The position numbers and the translations under genes are program-made. Source: a virus. From it: a stretch of 49,052 nt of DNA. Below are positions 35,810 through 43,805 of the stretch, one piece after another. The first letter of the stretch is position 1; each line of letters starts with the position of its first letter. The notes beneath the pieces were generated by a model. That model saw only the letters and a list, made by a program, of their open reading frames with translations, was not told the origin of the DNA and searched no databases. The stretch covers positions 1-49,052 of the IMG/VR virus record IMGVR_UViG_3300017725_000009; one strand, given 5' to 3'.

Positions 35810-36519
35810 AAAAAACTTGATAGTCCCTCAATTACTACATCACTTTTCACTTTAGTATTTGGATTGGTAACAGAAACTGTATGAGATAGTTTCGGCATAG
35901 TCTCAAAGAAATTTTGTACCTTCAAGAATTGTTTAGTATCCATACCCTCCAAGAATTCATTAATTTCTTTCTTGGTAGAATTTGAAGCTTCATATACTTC
36001 TTCACCATCTACAATTTGATGTATACACATAGATGCAATCTCAAAAATATCATCAACTTCAGATACATTATCAGCCATATTATTTTTAATGAATAGATCC
36101 ATACTTGGATACTTCATAACAACTGATACAGTGTCATTCATCTCTAGGATATTTGTATGATCACTTTTTTTATCAACATTAATATCCTCCAAATCAATAT
36201 TTACATCAACTACAGTCTCACCATCATCTGGGCATGTGATTTGTAAATCTACTGTTTCACCAACCGACTTTCCTCTAATGTTCAGAAAGATATATTCAAT
36301 ATCAAATAAAGCAAGATCATCAATTTTAAATTTTGGAGTTTGAATACAGTTGGACAAAATAGTTTTGACTGCATTTGCCATCTGTTTTTCATCTTCAGTT
36401 TCCATAGCAAGTAGAAGAATTTTTTCTTCTTTAACTAAAAAGGGTCTATATTTAATCTTCTTTTTAGTAGATGGGATCTCCAACTCATATGTTGGTGTAG
36501 AAAGTTTTGGTAAAGCCAT
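35803..36519 (-). CDS. 26: gp26-like baseplate hub/tail assembly chaperone
   Basis: A 238-residue product starting MALPKLSTPTYELEIPSTKKK behind AAGGAG five bases upstream. The N-terminal motif IKYRPFLVKEEKILLLAMET and the later DLQITCPDDGE are characteristic of the T4-type gp26 family in cyanophages. T4 gp26 takes part in baseplate hub assembly. A TATAAATA late promoter lies 35 bases ahead. The frame ends ...SSFFS-TAG, and its last Phe codons form the slippery heptamer discussed with the next feature, so two products (238 and ~298 residues) are expected if frameshifting occurs. Placement ahead of a tape-measure-like gene fits the G/GT chaperone layout. Confidence 0.83.
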   Translation of the reverse strand: MALPKLSTPTYELEIPSTKKKIKYRPFLVKEEKILLLAMETEDEKQMANAVKTILSNCIQTPKFKIDDLALFDIEYIFLNIRGKSVGETVDLQITCPDDGETVVDVNIDLEDINVDKKSDHTNILEMNDTVSVVMKYPSMDLFIKNNMADNVSEVDDIFEIASMCIHQIVDGEEVYEASNSTKKEINEFLEGMDTKQFLKVQNFFETMPKLSHTVSVTNPNTKVKSDVVIEGLSSFFS

Positions 36520-36553
36520 TACAACTCCTTATAATGTAGAATACTATCGGAAG

Positions 36554-36561
36554 TATTTATA
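36554..36561 (-). promoter_or_regulatory. T4-type late promoter (perfect TATAAATA) for the gp26-to-gp5 operon
   Basis: TATAAATA on the minus strand, 35-42 bases ahead of the gp26 ATG at 36519 and just past the end of the 36568-37425 gene. Every gene from 36519 down to 27189 follows with gaps of at most a few bases, so this promoter could drive the whole hub cluster. Confidence 0.75.
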
Positions 36562-36567
36562 CACTAC

Positions 36568-37425
36568 TTAGCGAATAAGTCCCAACAAAGCATCTAAGAT
36601 ATCTATTCCTTCTCCACCTCCGTTTATAGGATCCCTAAAGTTTGATACAGAGTCACCATTGAATGTTGTAGTTGTATAAGTTTCATACTCAAAAGAAACT
36701 GATAGTTTTGATATAGATGTTTCTTCTCTGTTTAACGGAATTGATGCTATATTTGATGGGAAAGCATTAAATAATTTCACAGCATGTACTGGTATAGCCT
36801 TATAAAATCCAGAGTTCATTAGACTTTTTTTGTCTCTAATATCTGGTATTATATCACGTAAAGAATAAGCTAAAGAATTGTTATTTGGTTCCTCACTATT
36901 TTTCTTACCATTCATATATTTTTCATACTTTATAATTATTATGTCACATGTATAATCATCTCTATATGCTGCTCTAAAATTTTTCTGTGGCGCTGATGAT
37001 CTAAGAATATCTTCAATTGAATTTGGGAAATCTGTAATTTGATTTGAGTAACCATATATCCAATTAGTCCACAGATCAAATATACTTTTGATCCTTGAAT
37101 CAGAATCCATCATAAAAGAAAGTTCCATTTCACTGAACACTGCACCATAAGCATACTTTAAATTTGGGGTGTTAGTAATTCTATAATCACCAGTAGAAAT
37201 TTGAAGTCCAGGAATACTAGCTTCATCAGTATATATTCTAAGTAAATTCTTAGATGGTTGTAAGTCAAACTCGTCATCTCTTGAGAGTTGTCTAACTAGT
37301 TTTGGGTTACCCTCCAGTTCAATAATAACATCATAGAAGTTACTAGCACTGTAACCAGATCTTTTAAATTGTTCTTTAAATGTCGAATAGTTCGACATTG
37401 GCGTTGCGCCAGATATTCTACTCAT
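36568..37425 (-). CDS. Tail-tube-fold baseplate protein, possibly gp54-like
   Basis: A 285-residue protein (MSRISGATPMSNYSTFKEQF). It has the strand pattern of the gp19/gp54 tail-tube fold: NFYDVIIELEG, a central GDYRITNTPNLKYAYG, SEMELSFMMDSDSRI, and late KLSVSFEYETYTTTTF. In T4, gp54 nucleates the tail tube on the baseplate and is 320 residues long. The neighbours (gp4, gp26, gp48) agree with a baseplate-tube junction role. It overlaps the upstream gene by four bases (ATGA). It could instead be another tube-related structural protein; the sequence alone does not settle this. Confidence 0.65.
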   Translation of the reverse strand: MSRISGATPMSNYSTFKEQFKRSGYSASNFYDVIIELEGNPKLVRQLSRDDEFDLQPSKNLLRIYTDEASIPGLQISTGDYRITNTPNLKYAYGAVFSEMELSFMMDSDSRIKSIFDLWTNWIYGYSNQITDFPNSIEDILRSSAPQKNFRAAYRDDYTCDIIIIKYEKYMNGKKNSEEPNNNSLAYSLRDIIPDIRDKKSLMNSGFYKAIPVHAVKLFNAFPSNIASIPLNREETSISKLSVSFEYETYTTTTFNGDSVSNFRDPINGGGEGIDILDALLGLIR

Positions 37426-37928
37426 TGAGAAGTTTCTCCCCAGACTGCTGATTTACTATATTGTTGATACATATTATTCTTTCTAGTAACAAAACTTTCA
37501 ATAGGAAGAAAGATTGATGTTTTATAATCTTCTCTATTTATTTTATAAAGAGGTGTTTCTAGTCCCGCTACAACATAATGGTGATAACATTGTTTAGGAA
37601 ATTTAGCTCTACCATTTTCTAATCCTAGTATTACATTCATCCTAGACCTATGTCTTAGGTAATGTAAGTTAGCACCAAAAAATTTTGTACCTGTACTTAG
37701 AACATAAACGAGTGGAAACTCATCATAGAATTTCAACTTTGCAGCATATGTTGCCTTATATTCAAACATATAAAGTTCACCTGGAGTCGGTATCATAGAC
37801 TCCTCCATCTCAGACATATCTGAATACAGATCACCTGATTGAAATTTCATTCTTACTGCATCACGATACCAAGAATATGATCTCGGTTCATTACCAGCTA
37901 GTTCTTTTATCTCTTGAAAGATACTCAT
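37422..37928 (-). CDS. Conserved T4-like structural or morphogenesis protein
   Basis: A 168-residue protein with the pattern PTPGELYMFEYKATYAAKL, then FYDEFPLVYVLS, then FFGANLHYLRHRSRMN. This 'FxGxNLHYL' block is widespread in T4-like phages, and I recognise the family without being sure of its name or role. It contains no enzyme motif that I can see. It is coupled by ATGA overlaps to gp4 upstream and the tube-fold gene downstream, so the three form one translationally linked unit for head or tail completion. Confidence 0.7.
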   Translation of the reverse strand: MSIFQEIKELAGNEPRSYSWYRDAVRMKFQSGDLYSDMSEMEESMIPTPGELYMFEYKATYAAKLKFYDEFPLVYVLSTGTKFFGANLHYLRHRSRMNVILGLENGRAKFPKQCYHHYVVAGLETPLYKINREDYKTSIFLPIESFVTRKNNMYQQYSKSAVWGETSQ

Positions 37929-38362
37929 ACTTTGAGTTCGTCTTCTGTGATTAACATAAATTTATAATTCCTATCATCGCAAAATTCTTTTGCCGCTGTC
38001 CATTTAGCTTGGTTTTTGGCATACTCAGTAACTTCATAGATATATTTTTTAGTCATCCTCTTTTGAACCTTAGGTTCTCTAGTCTGTTTCTTTGGTTTAA
38101 CTTCAATCAAATACTTCTGAATGTTTCCATTAACATCCTTAACCTTTATATAAAAGTCAACAAAGTATCTATGTATCTTATTGTCAAGTGGTGATCTATA
38201 AGGAATAATAATCTCTTCACTACCCCACTCAAGTATACTAGGATTACCATCACAGTACTTCATGAATTTTAATTCCCATGAAGATCTATAAATAATATTA
38301 CGGTAGTCCCCTCTATACTTGGCAGAATTTTTAGGAATGTATTTTCCCTTCAAAGTGTTCAT
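37925..38362 (-). CDS. 4: gp4-like head completion protein (nuclease fold)
   Basis: A 145-residue protein with the TnsA/PD-(D/E)XK pattern of T4 gp4-type head completion proteins: E30 in YRSSWELKF, D69 in RYFVDFYIK, and E87-x-K89 in YLIEVKP. In T4 this protein acts on packaged heads before tails join. The size is close to T4 gp4. It is the first gene of the minus-strand baseplate cluster, is preceded by a CATAAATA box, and diverges from gp48 with a 32-base gap. Confidence 0.8.
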   Translation of the reverse strand: MNTLKGKYIPKNSAKYRGDYRNIIYRSSWELKFMKYCDGNPSILEWGSEEIIIPYRSPLDNKIHRYFVDFYIKVKDVNGNIQKYLIEVKPKKQTREPKVQKRMTKKYIYEVTEYAKNQAKWTAAKEFCDDRNYKFMLITEDELKV

Positions 38363-38389
38363 ATATAGCTATAGGAATAATCATAGAAA

Positions 38390-38397
38390 TATTTATG
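38390..38397 (-). promoter_or_regulatory. Candidate late promoter (CATAAATA) for gp4, overlapping the gp48 start
   Basis: CATAAATA on the minus strand, 28-35 bases ahead of the gp4 ATG at 38362. Its complement includes the ATG (38395-38397) of the divergent gp48 gene. No clear plus-strand late box is visible in the 32-base gap. Confidence 0.5.
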
Positions 38398-39417
38398 ACC
38401 GCAGCAAGTAAAAGTTATAAGAATGATGTAGTAAGCGGTGATCTATATTGGCCGGCTAATATAGCCGACACATTCGACTATCTAGAATTAGAGATGATAC
38501 AATTTGAAGAAAGAAGTATAAGAAGATTTACACCGAGTACTCAAGTTCAGTCTAATACTACACCACAAGAAACAGCAAGTGGTGGATCATCTACACCAGT
38601 AAAACCTCAAGCAGATTTTTTCAGTAGTAAAGCAACTACTACATCATCGACTGGTAAAATATTATTACCAATACCAGATAATATTTCTTATACAGATGGT
38701 CCACAATGGTCAGATCAATCAGTTGGAGCACTAGGAAGATTTGGTGCTGAAGCAATCAACAATGCAATTGGTGGTGATACTGAAAATGTAACAGATGCAA
38801 TCCAACTTGCTGCCCAAGCAGGAAAGATAGGAATGATTAAAAACATGTTGAATAAAATTGGTGTTGACCCAAATGCATTATCGCAAAATGTTGCTGGTAA
38901 AATTGCTAATCCATATATGCAGCAAGTATTTCAGGGAGTTGGATTGAGACAGTTTGATTTTAATTGGAAACTTGTTCCTAGAAATGAGAGAGAACAAAAA
39001 TCAATTAAAAGAATAATAAGAGTGCTTCGTGCAAATGTAATGCCAGGATTTTCTAATTTTTTCCTTAGTGATCAAAATGTTGGTGGAATAGTTGATGTAC
39101 TTTCTCCAGATTTAGTTGTAAAAAAAGGTGATAACGAGACTGCACTTGGAGGAGAGAGTAGTCAAAATACAGAAAGATGGTTAACTGTCCCAAATATTTT
39201 TAACTTAAAATGGAAATGTCAAGGTAGTGAAATAGAATCTCTACCAAGATTGAAACAATGTGTATGTAAAAATATTTCAGTACAATATACACCAGATGGC
39301 GTATGGGCAACTAGAATGTCTAATGGAAAACCTCAACCAATTGCATATAATTTAACGATGTCATTTGGTGAAATGTCTATTATCACAAATCAAGATGTTT
39401 TCAATGGAGGTTTCTAA
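38395..39417 (+). CDS. 48: Baseplate tail tube cap, gp48-like
   Basis: A 340-residue protein on the plus strand. Features include an early YWPANIADTFDYLELEMIQFEERS segment in two parts, a Ser/Thr/Pro-rich linker (~45-90), ILLPIPDNISYTDGPQWSDQ in pieces around 90-115, a helix LRQFDFNWKLVPRNERE, and the C-terminal FNLKWKCQGS and YNLTMSFGEMSII strands of a tail-tube-type domain. T4 gp48 (364 residues) caps the baseplate and starts tube growth. It overlaps the gp53 gene by one base (TAATG). With gp53 it is the only plus-strand block in the window. Confidence 0.8.
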   Translation: MTAASKSYKNDVVSGDLYWPANIADTFDYLELEMIQFEERSIRRFTPSTQVQSNTTPQETASGGSSTPVKPQADFFSSKATTTSSTGKILLPIPDNISYTDGPQWSDQSVGALGRFGAEAINNAIGGDTENVTDAIQLAAQAGKIGMIKNMLNKIGVDPNALSQNVAGKIANPYMQQVFQGVGLRQFDFNWKLVPRNEREQKSIKRIIRVLRANVMPGFSNFFLSDQNVGGIVDVLSPDLVVKKGDNETALGGESSQNTERWLTVPNIFNLKWKCQGSEIESLPRLKQCVCKNISVQYTPDGVWATRMSNGKPQPIAYNLTMSFGEMSIITNQDVFNGGF

Positions 39418-40160
39418 TGTTATTTGATTCAACACCAAATTTTTTATATCCAGACTTTAAAATAGCTGGTAAATTTAAACTATCTAAAAATTTATTTCGT
39501 AGAGTAAGATCAAGAGATAGTTTCAATGCAGTATACGCTTCTTCTAAACAATATACAATTTTACCTGGAGAAAGACCGGACTCTTTATCATTTAAAGCTT
39601 ATAGAGATCCAAGATTTTTCTGGACAATTTTATTATTGAACAATATAACAAACATGAATACAGAGTGGCCTTTAGATGGTGATGAACTAGATACTTTTAT
39701 ACTAAACAAATATGGTACTGAGTCTGATGACCCAAGACACTGGGAGACCAATGATGTAAAAGATAGTTTTGGAAATATTGTTTTAGAAGGTGGTAACGTA
39801 ATTGAATTGTTTACCAACAGTACTCAACAGAATACTGGCGGATATTTTCCAAAGATTTTTAATTCAGAAACTAATACATATGATCAATGGTCTTTTACAT
39901 ACATAGATTATGCAGAGTATGATTCTAACGGTACAATAATTGAAAATTCAATAATTACTAAAACTGTTACTGCCTCACAAAATCTAACAAAAGTTACTAA
40001 TAGAGAATATGAATATGAATTAAATGAATTGAAAAAAATAATCTATCTTCCAACCAGAATAGGTGCCAAAATTATGGAATCTGAAATTGAATCTCTATTA
40101 GCTTACGATACTCAATATAAAATAACTGACGACGGATATAGAATTTCTGAACCAGTATAA
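39417..40160 (+). CDS. 53: Baseplate wedge protein, gp53-like
   Basis: A 247-residue protein. The N-terminal half has a LysM-like block, YTILPGERPDSLSFKAYRDP, followed by RFFWTILLLNNITNMN, which is the hallmark of gp53-type wedge proteins. The C-terminal half is acidic and extended compared with T4 gp53 (196 residues). In T4, gp53 clamps wedges around the hub. GGAGG lies six bases ahead of the start, inside the end of gp48. Transcription would end at the hairpin at 40159-40186. Confidence 0.83.
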   Translation: MLFDSTPNFLYPDFKIAGKFKLSKNLFRRVRSRDSFNAVYASSKQYTILPGERPDSLSFKAYRDPRFFWTILLLNNITNMNTEWPLDGDELDTFILNKYGTESDDPRHWETNDVKDSFGNIVLEGGNVIELFTNSTQQNTGGYFPKIFNSETNTYDQWSFTYIDYAEYDSNGTIIENSIITKTVTASQNLTKVTNREYEYELNELKKIIYLPTRIGAKIMESEIESLLAYDTQYKITDDGYRISEPV

Positions 40161-40186
40161 AAAAAGGGGGTCCTAAGACCCCCTTC
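40159..40186. terminator. Bidirectional terminator between convergent gp53 and gp32
   Basis: GGGGGTC (40166-40172), loop CTAA, GACCCCC (40177-40183). Seven A's precede it on the plus strand, so the minus-strand gp32 transcript ends in a strong T run; on the plus strand it is followed by TTCTTAT, a weaker tail for gp53. Confidence 0.85.
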
Positions 40187-40189
40187 TTA

Positions 40190-41140
40190 TTAGTCATCAA
40201 ACTCAGCAAGGTTTGCGAAGAAACTCAGTGCATCATCATCGTCAGTTGATTCGCGAGGTTTAACTTCTTCACGAACTGGTTCCGGCGTAGAAGGACGACT
40301 GGGAGCAGACATTGTAATGTCAGGTGAATTAAATCCACGACCCTCAGACATATCCTGAAGTTCATTCTCTTCAGTCTCCATGTCAACACGGGGTTGTTTC
40401 TTAGTGTTCAACACCGTGTTCAAACGTTTCTGAAGTTCTTCATATGTTTTGAAGTTTGATGGTTCGGTGAAAGCAACTAGAGAATTAGTCTTAGCATAAA
40501 CCGCTTCTAGTTGATCATCATCAAAGTCACCAAGAGTAGATACAGATGCAAACTCAGAAGAATCATAGTTCCAATATCCTGCAACCTTCTTGATCTTCAG
40601 TTTGAAATCAGCACCTGCCCAAAAATCAAATGGATTGATTGGAGTTTCATCTTCAAACTCTGGTTGCATAGCACCGATGATCTTATCATAGATCTTCTTA
40701 CCAAACTTGAACAGGAATACTTTACCTTCGTTCTCAGGATGGAGAGGATCACGGACAACATAGATGTTGCTGTAGTAGGACAGTTTACGTTTCTGTTTAC
40801 GTGCGATTTCTTTATCTGAATCACGACCACTGTTCCACAGTTCACGATTCATTTCACCAACAGGATCAGACTTGTTAATCGTAGTCAACGAGTTCTCGAT
40901 ATACCATCCACCTGGACCTTGGAATGCATGACTAAACAACTTAGCCCATGGAAGATCTTCTCCATCAGGTGCGGGTAGGAATCTAATAACTGCATAACCG
41001 TTACTAGACTTATCCAGTTCTGGTTTCCAGAAACGATCATCATTAGATGAACTTTGTTGACTACTAGCAACCTTCTCAAGTTCGCGAGTCAGTTTCTCAA
41101 ATGATGAGTTAGAATTTTTTTTGAGTGCAGCAAATGACAT
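40190..41140 (-). CDS. 32: Single-stranded DNA-binding protein, gp32-like
   Basis: A 316-residue protein. A basic N-terminal helix (MSFAALKKNSNSSFEKLTRE) for cooperativity precedes the OB-fold core (YAVIRFLPAPDGEDLPW, HAFQGPGGWYIENSLTT, then LSYYSNIYVVRDPLHPENEG, FDFWAGADFKLKIKK). The acidic tail (ESTDDDDALSFFANLAEFDD) is the protein-interaction end. T4 gp32 holds a zinc ion through one His and three Cys; this protein has no cysteine at all, so that site is lost. GGAG sits seven bases ahead of the ATG. It has its own strong promoter at 41194-41222 and the terminator described above. Confidence 0.93.
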   Translation of the reverse strand: MSFAALKKNSNSSFEKLTRELEKVASSQQSSSNDDRFWKPELDKSSNGYAVIRFLPAPDGEDLPWAKLFSHAFQGPGGWYIENSLTTINKSDPVGEMNRELWNSGRDSDKEIARKQKRKLSYYSNIYVVRDPLHPENEGKVFLFKFGKKIYDKIIGAMQPEFEDETPINPFDFWAGADFKLKIKKVAGYWNYDSSEFASVSTLGDFDDDQLEAVYAKTNSLVAFTEPSNFKTYEELQKRLNTVLNTKKQPRVDMETEENELQDMSEGRGFNSPDITMSAPSRPSTPEPVREEVKPRESTDDDDALSFFANLAEFDD

Positions 41141-41193
41141 GTGTGTTCTCCGTATTTGTACGTATTTGGCCTTTGTGGTTCGACCACCTAGCT

Positions 41194-41222
41194 ATTATAC
41201 CAGATGGGCGGGGGTTAGTCAA
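41194..41222 (-). promoter_or_regulatory. Sigma70-type promoter for gp32
   Basis: TTGACT (41222-41217), a 17-base GC-rich spacer, TATAAT (41199-41194) on the minus strand. It lies ~55 bases ahead of the gp32 ATG. The -35 box overlaps the TAA stop of the upstream gene by one base. Confidence 0.82.
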
Positions 41223-41547
41223 GGTCTATTGACTCCTTCATCCTCTCAATATCAGATTTCATTCTGCGAAAGGAATCAGTGACATCTGTCTCACCCTTTA
41301 CAGCTACTAGCGGAAAGGATAATTTTAAAAAGTTTACAAATTCTTGTGCATCTTCTTCGCTAGAATATTTAGCGCGAAAATAAATCATCTCTTGTAATTC
41401 AATCATACGAGATACTTTAACTAAGTATTGATTGAGTCCCTCTGGAGTTTTAAATTTTGCAGATCCCATGAGGTCTATAATGTCCTCATAAATTTGCATC
41501 ATTTCTGCAGCTTCAGAACGAACTATTTCATTGTCGAAGAATTGCAT
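41215..41547 (-). CDS. Conserved helical protein between gp59 and gp32
   Basis: A 110-residue, almost entirely helical protein (MQFFDNEIVRSEAAEMMQIY; EGLNQYLVKVSRMIELQEMI; SFRRMKSDIERMKESIDLD). Its first codons overlap the end of the gp59 gene by 25 bases. Cyanophages often carry a small gene at this spot, but I do not recognise a function from the sequence. It does not look like T4 UvsY. The position inside the gp33-gp59-gp32 block suggests a role in replication or recombination, which is inference only. Confidence 0.72.
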   Translation of the reverse strand: MQFFDNEIVRSEAAEMMQIYEDIIDLMGSAKFKTPEGLNQYLVKVSRMIELQEMIYFRAKYSSEEDAQEFVNFLKLSFPLVAVKGETDVTDSFRRMKSDIERMKESIDLD

Positions 41548-42125
41548 AACTTTAACAGAATACCTTTATATTTAGACTTGTCCACTGACAGGAAAGGTTC
41601 GTATTTTACTACTTTCTTTTTGATATCCGGCCAAACAATGGGATCAGCAATACTAGAAGTAAAATATGGAACATAGTTAACCAAGGTGTTTAAAATGACC
41701 ATGGTCTCTATACAAACATTACCCGATAAATGTTCTCTTAATATAATCGGATGTTTGCCATCATGGATTTTGAACAGATCATCTAAACTATCATTATCAT
41801 CAAGTAAAGATTCTAGTTCTTGTTTAAAATTGAATGACATACTCTGGATCTTATTTTTCCATCCAGCGTATGTCTTTGATTTGTGTATAGAGATATTACC
41901 TATCCAGGTATTTTCGTTTTCTATAAAGTGACTTACAAAAAACTCTATAATCTCTTCTCTATTAAATTTTGTACCTAGTTTTTTAAAGAAATATCTATCA
42001 TTTCTTTTTTCAAATGAAGACAGGCTTGCTCTAGACTTACCATTGAATGTAAAGAAGTTATATTTATCTTTGGTGAAATGTAGTTTTAGAGCAAGGTATA
42101 TCTTATAAACCTCGTACCCATCCAT
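41523..42125 (-). CDS. 59: Helicase loader, gp59-like
   Basis: A 200-residue protein (T4 gp59: 217). It starts MDGYEVYKIYLALKLHF and has the family block RNDRYFFKKLGTKFNREEI, then FFVSHFIENENTWIGNISI, and a C-terminal domain with CIETMVILNTLVNYV. T4 gp59 brings the gp41 helicase onto gp32-coated forked DNA. The neighbours support this: a gp33-like gene immediately upstream and gp32 two genes downstream, as in T4. The stop codon is TAG, showing that amber is read as stop in this phage. Confidence 0.85.
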   Translation of the reverse strand: MDGYEVYKIYLALKLHFTKDKYNFFTFNGKSRASLSSFEKRNDRYFFKKLGTKFNREEIIEFFVSHFIENENTWIGNISIHKSKTYAGWKNKIQSMSFNFKQELESLLDDNDSLDDLFKIHDGKHPIILREHLSGNVCIETMVILNTLVNYVPYFTSSIADPIVWPDIKKKVVKYEPFLSVDKSKYKGILLKLCNSSTMK

Positions 42126-42126
42126 A

Positions 42127-42396
42127 TCAAATAGGGAGTTTTGCCCTAGAAGATTTTTTCATAAATGATAACCGTTGGGCATCATACTTAAGTTTTTCTT
42201 TCAATGTCTTGGACAGTAACTTTGATACTGATTCAAACTCAATCGAATTCTCTTCGCAAAAAGTAAGAATAGCTTCAATGTAATTTAATTGTCCATTACT
42301 AGACTTTACAATGTTCTCGATCTCCATAGAAAACTTACTCGAAGTCATGAATTTTTCTTCAAGAACTTCGTTGATAGCTTCTTTACTTTTATTCAT
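42127..42396 (-). CDS. 33: Late transcription co-activator, gp33-like
   Basis: An 89-residue protein from the ATG at 42396 (MNKSKEAINEVLEEKFMTSS). I prefer this start because GGAAG lies seven bases ahead and it overlaps the upstream stop by only eight bases, while longer frames overlap that gene by more than 100. The segment LNYIEAILTFCEENSIEFES resembles the T4 gp33 block around its LEATTAFLEENSIP, followed by a basic C-terminus. T4 gp33 tethers the sliding clamp and RNA polymerase at late promoters, which fits the NATAAATA boxes in this window. The order gp33-gp59-...-gp32 matches T4. Confidence 0.72.
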   Translation of the reverse strand: MNKSKEAINEVLEEKFMTSSKFSMEIENIVKSSNGQLNYIEAILTFCEENSIEFESVSKLLSKTLKEKLKYDAQRLSFMKKSSRAKLPI

Positions 42397-43051
42397 GAGC
42401 AAGCTTCCACTCTCGTATATACTGAGTAAGTTTTCTAATGTATTCTCTTTTGTGATACTTTTCATAGACGACGCATTCTCCATTTTCACAGGACATAATG
42501 ATAACAAGTTTCTTGACTATTATACCAGTTAACTCGTATAACATGCAAGCGTATGCAACAGCTTGCACAAAATAACCTTCAATCCATTCTTCAGGTTTAG
42601 GTTTTTCTGAAGTTTTAAAATCAATTACTGCAAGTTCACCGTTGTACTCAGCGATGCAATCAACGGTTCCTGCAATACCTAACTTAAAACTATATAGGGG
42701 AGTTTCTAGTGCATGAATATTATCTATCTTATTTAATTCTGTTTTAGCAAACTTAAATAAAAATTCTGATAGAGGTTGAGCTTTCGGTAACTCCTCATTC
42801 CTTAGATAATGTTCAGTGAGAGTATGCATACCAGTTCCCCTACTGGCAGCACGTCTAGACTTTCTATTAGCTGCTTCATTACCTACACGTTTTCTCCACG
42901 CCGCAATAGATTTAGCGGATTGAAAACCAGTAACAGTAGTAACAGAGACTAATTTCTTATTCTCATGTCCAGGGACTTTATAGTATCTCTTACCATCAAT
43001 AGTTTCTCTAGTTAACTTATCAGGTAAGTCTACCTTTACATGATTGAACAT
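42389..43051 (-). CDS. PD-(D/E)XK (RecB-type) exonuclease
   Basis: A 220-residue protein with the RecB/MGME1-like nuclease motifs: D131 in GIAGTVDCIAEY, D144-x-K146 in AVIDFKTS, and Q163-x3-Y167 in VQAVAYACM. An N-terminal basic segment has SIAAWRKRVGNEAANRKS. Such nucleases are common in T4-like cyanophages and probably act in recombination, end processing or host DNA degradation. The start overlaps the stop of the PhoH-like gene by one base (TGATG). Confidence 0.82.
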   Translation of the reverse strand: MFNHVKVDLPDKLTRETIDGKRYYKVPGHENKKLVSVTTVTGFQSAKSIAAWRKRVGNEAANRKSRRAASRGTGMHTLTEHYLRNEELPKAQPLSEFLFKFAKTELNKIDNIHALETPLYSFKLGIAGTVDCIAEYNGELAVIDFKTSEKPKPEEWIEGYFVQAVAYACMLYELTGIIVKKLVIIMSCENGECVVYEKYHKREYIRKLTQYIREWKLAHE

Positions 43052-43803
43052 CAGAATCCTAGACTAATCTTACTGATCAGATAACTCTTGATTAATCCAG
43101 ACCTAACAATATCATCAACACCAAATTCAGTCATACCAAATTCATCCATCAAACGAAGGATACTCATAAAGTCTAGAATACCATTCTTTTCATTTGCTTT
43201 TACCAAATCAGTTTGTTGAACATCACCTGCAAAAATAATTTTACAGTCTTCACCAACACGGGTAATAATAGAATCAAGTTCATGGAAGTTCAGGTTCTGA
43301 CATTCATCCACAATAATGATAGCACGATCAAATGTAGTACCACGAATGAATGATGTTGACCAGAAGGAAATAGTCTCTTGTGTTTTTAAGTTACCATATA
43401 ACATTTCAAATGAATTGTCATCTGGCATCTCAAACATAAATTTTACCATATTTTTATATGGAATTTGATAAAGAGATGATTTATCTTCATGATCACCAGG
43501 TAGGAAACCAATTTCTCTAGTAGAAACTAAGGACCGTACAACATAAACTTTATCATATGGACTTTCTTCTTTCAGAACTTCTCTGAGAGCAAGATAGAGA
43601 GCAATAAAAGTTTTACCAGTACCAGCAGCACCGAACATAAAAAGATTTTTATCAGATGCCCAATCTGCATATACTTTCTCTTGTGCTGGTGTTAGTGGTT
43701 CAATTCCCACCAACATATCAGAGTTGATTGGCTTCCTGCGTTTCATTTGTTTTGCAGACATGCCATTAATATCTGGCGTAGTTTTTTTTCTCGATCTTGG
43801 CAT
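43051..43803 (-). CDS. phoH: PhoH-like P-loop ATPase
   Basis: A 250-residue protein. Walker A is GAAGTGKT at 58-65, Walker B AIIIVDECQN at ~161-170, and later motifs IIFAGDVQQTDL and SRL-type sensor regions are recognisable. PhoH-like proteins are ATPases with RNA- or DNA-related roles and are near-universal in cyanophages; the precise job in infection is not established. The N-terminus is Lys/Arg-rich. It is followed at once by the exonuclease gene and preceded two bases away by a small unknown gene. Confidence 0.92.
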   Translation of the reverse strand: MPRSRKKTTPDINGMSAKQMKRRKPINSDMLVGIEPLTPAQEKVYADWASDKNLFMFGAAGTGKTFIALYLALREVLKEESPYDKVYVVRSLVSTREIGFLPGDHEDKSSLYQIPYKNMVKFMFEMPDDNSFEMLYGNLKTQETISFWSTSFIRGTTFDRAIIIVDECQNLNFHELDSIITRVGEDCKIIFAGDVQQTDLVKANEKNGILDFMSILRLMDEFGMTEFGVDDIVRSGLIKSYLISKISLGF

Positions 43804-43805
43804 AC

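Noticed and set aside
41215-41547. UvsY recombination mediator
   Set aside because: The length and all-helical nature are compatible, but I see no recognisable similarity to the T4 UvsY sequence and the position differs from T4.
42397-42507. Longer N-terminus for the gp33-like gene
   Set aside because: It would overlap the exonuclease gene by more than 100 bases; the ATG at 42396 has a GGAAG at good distance and only an 8-base overlap.
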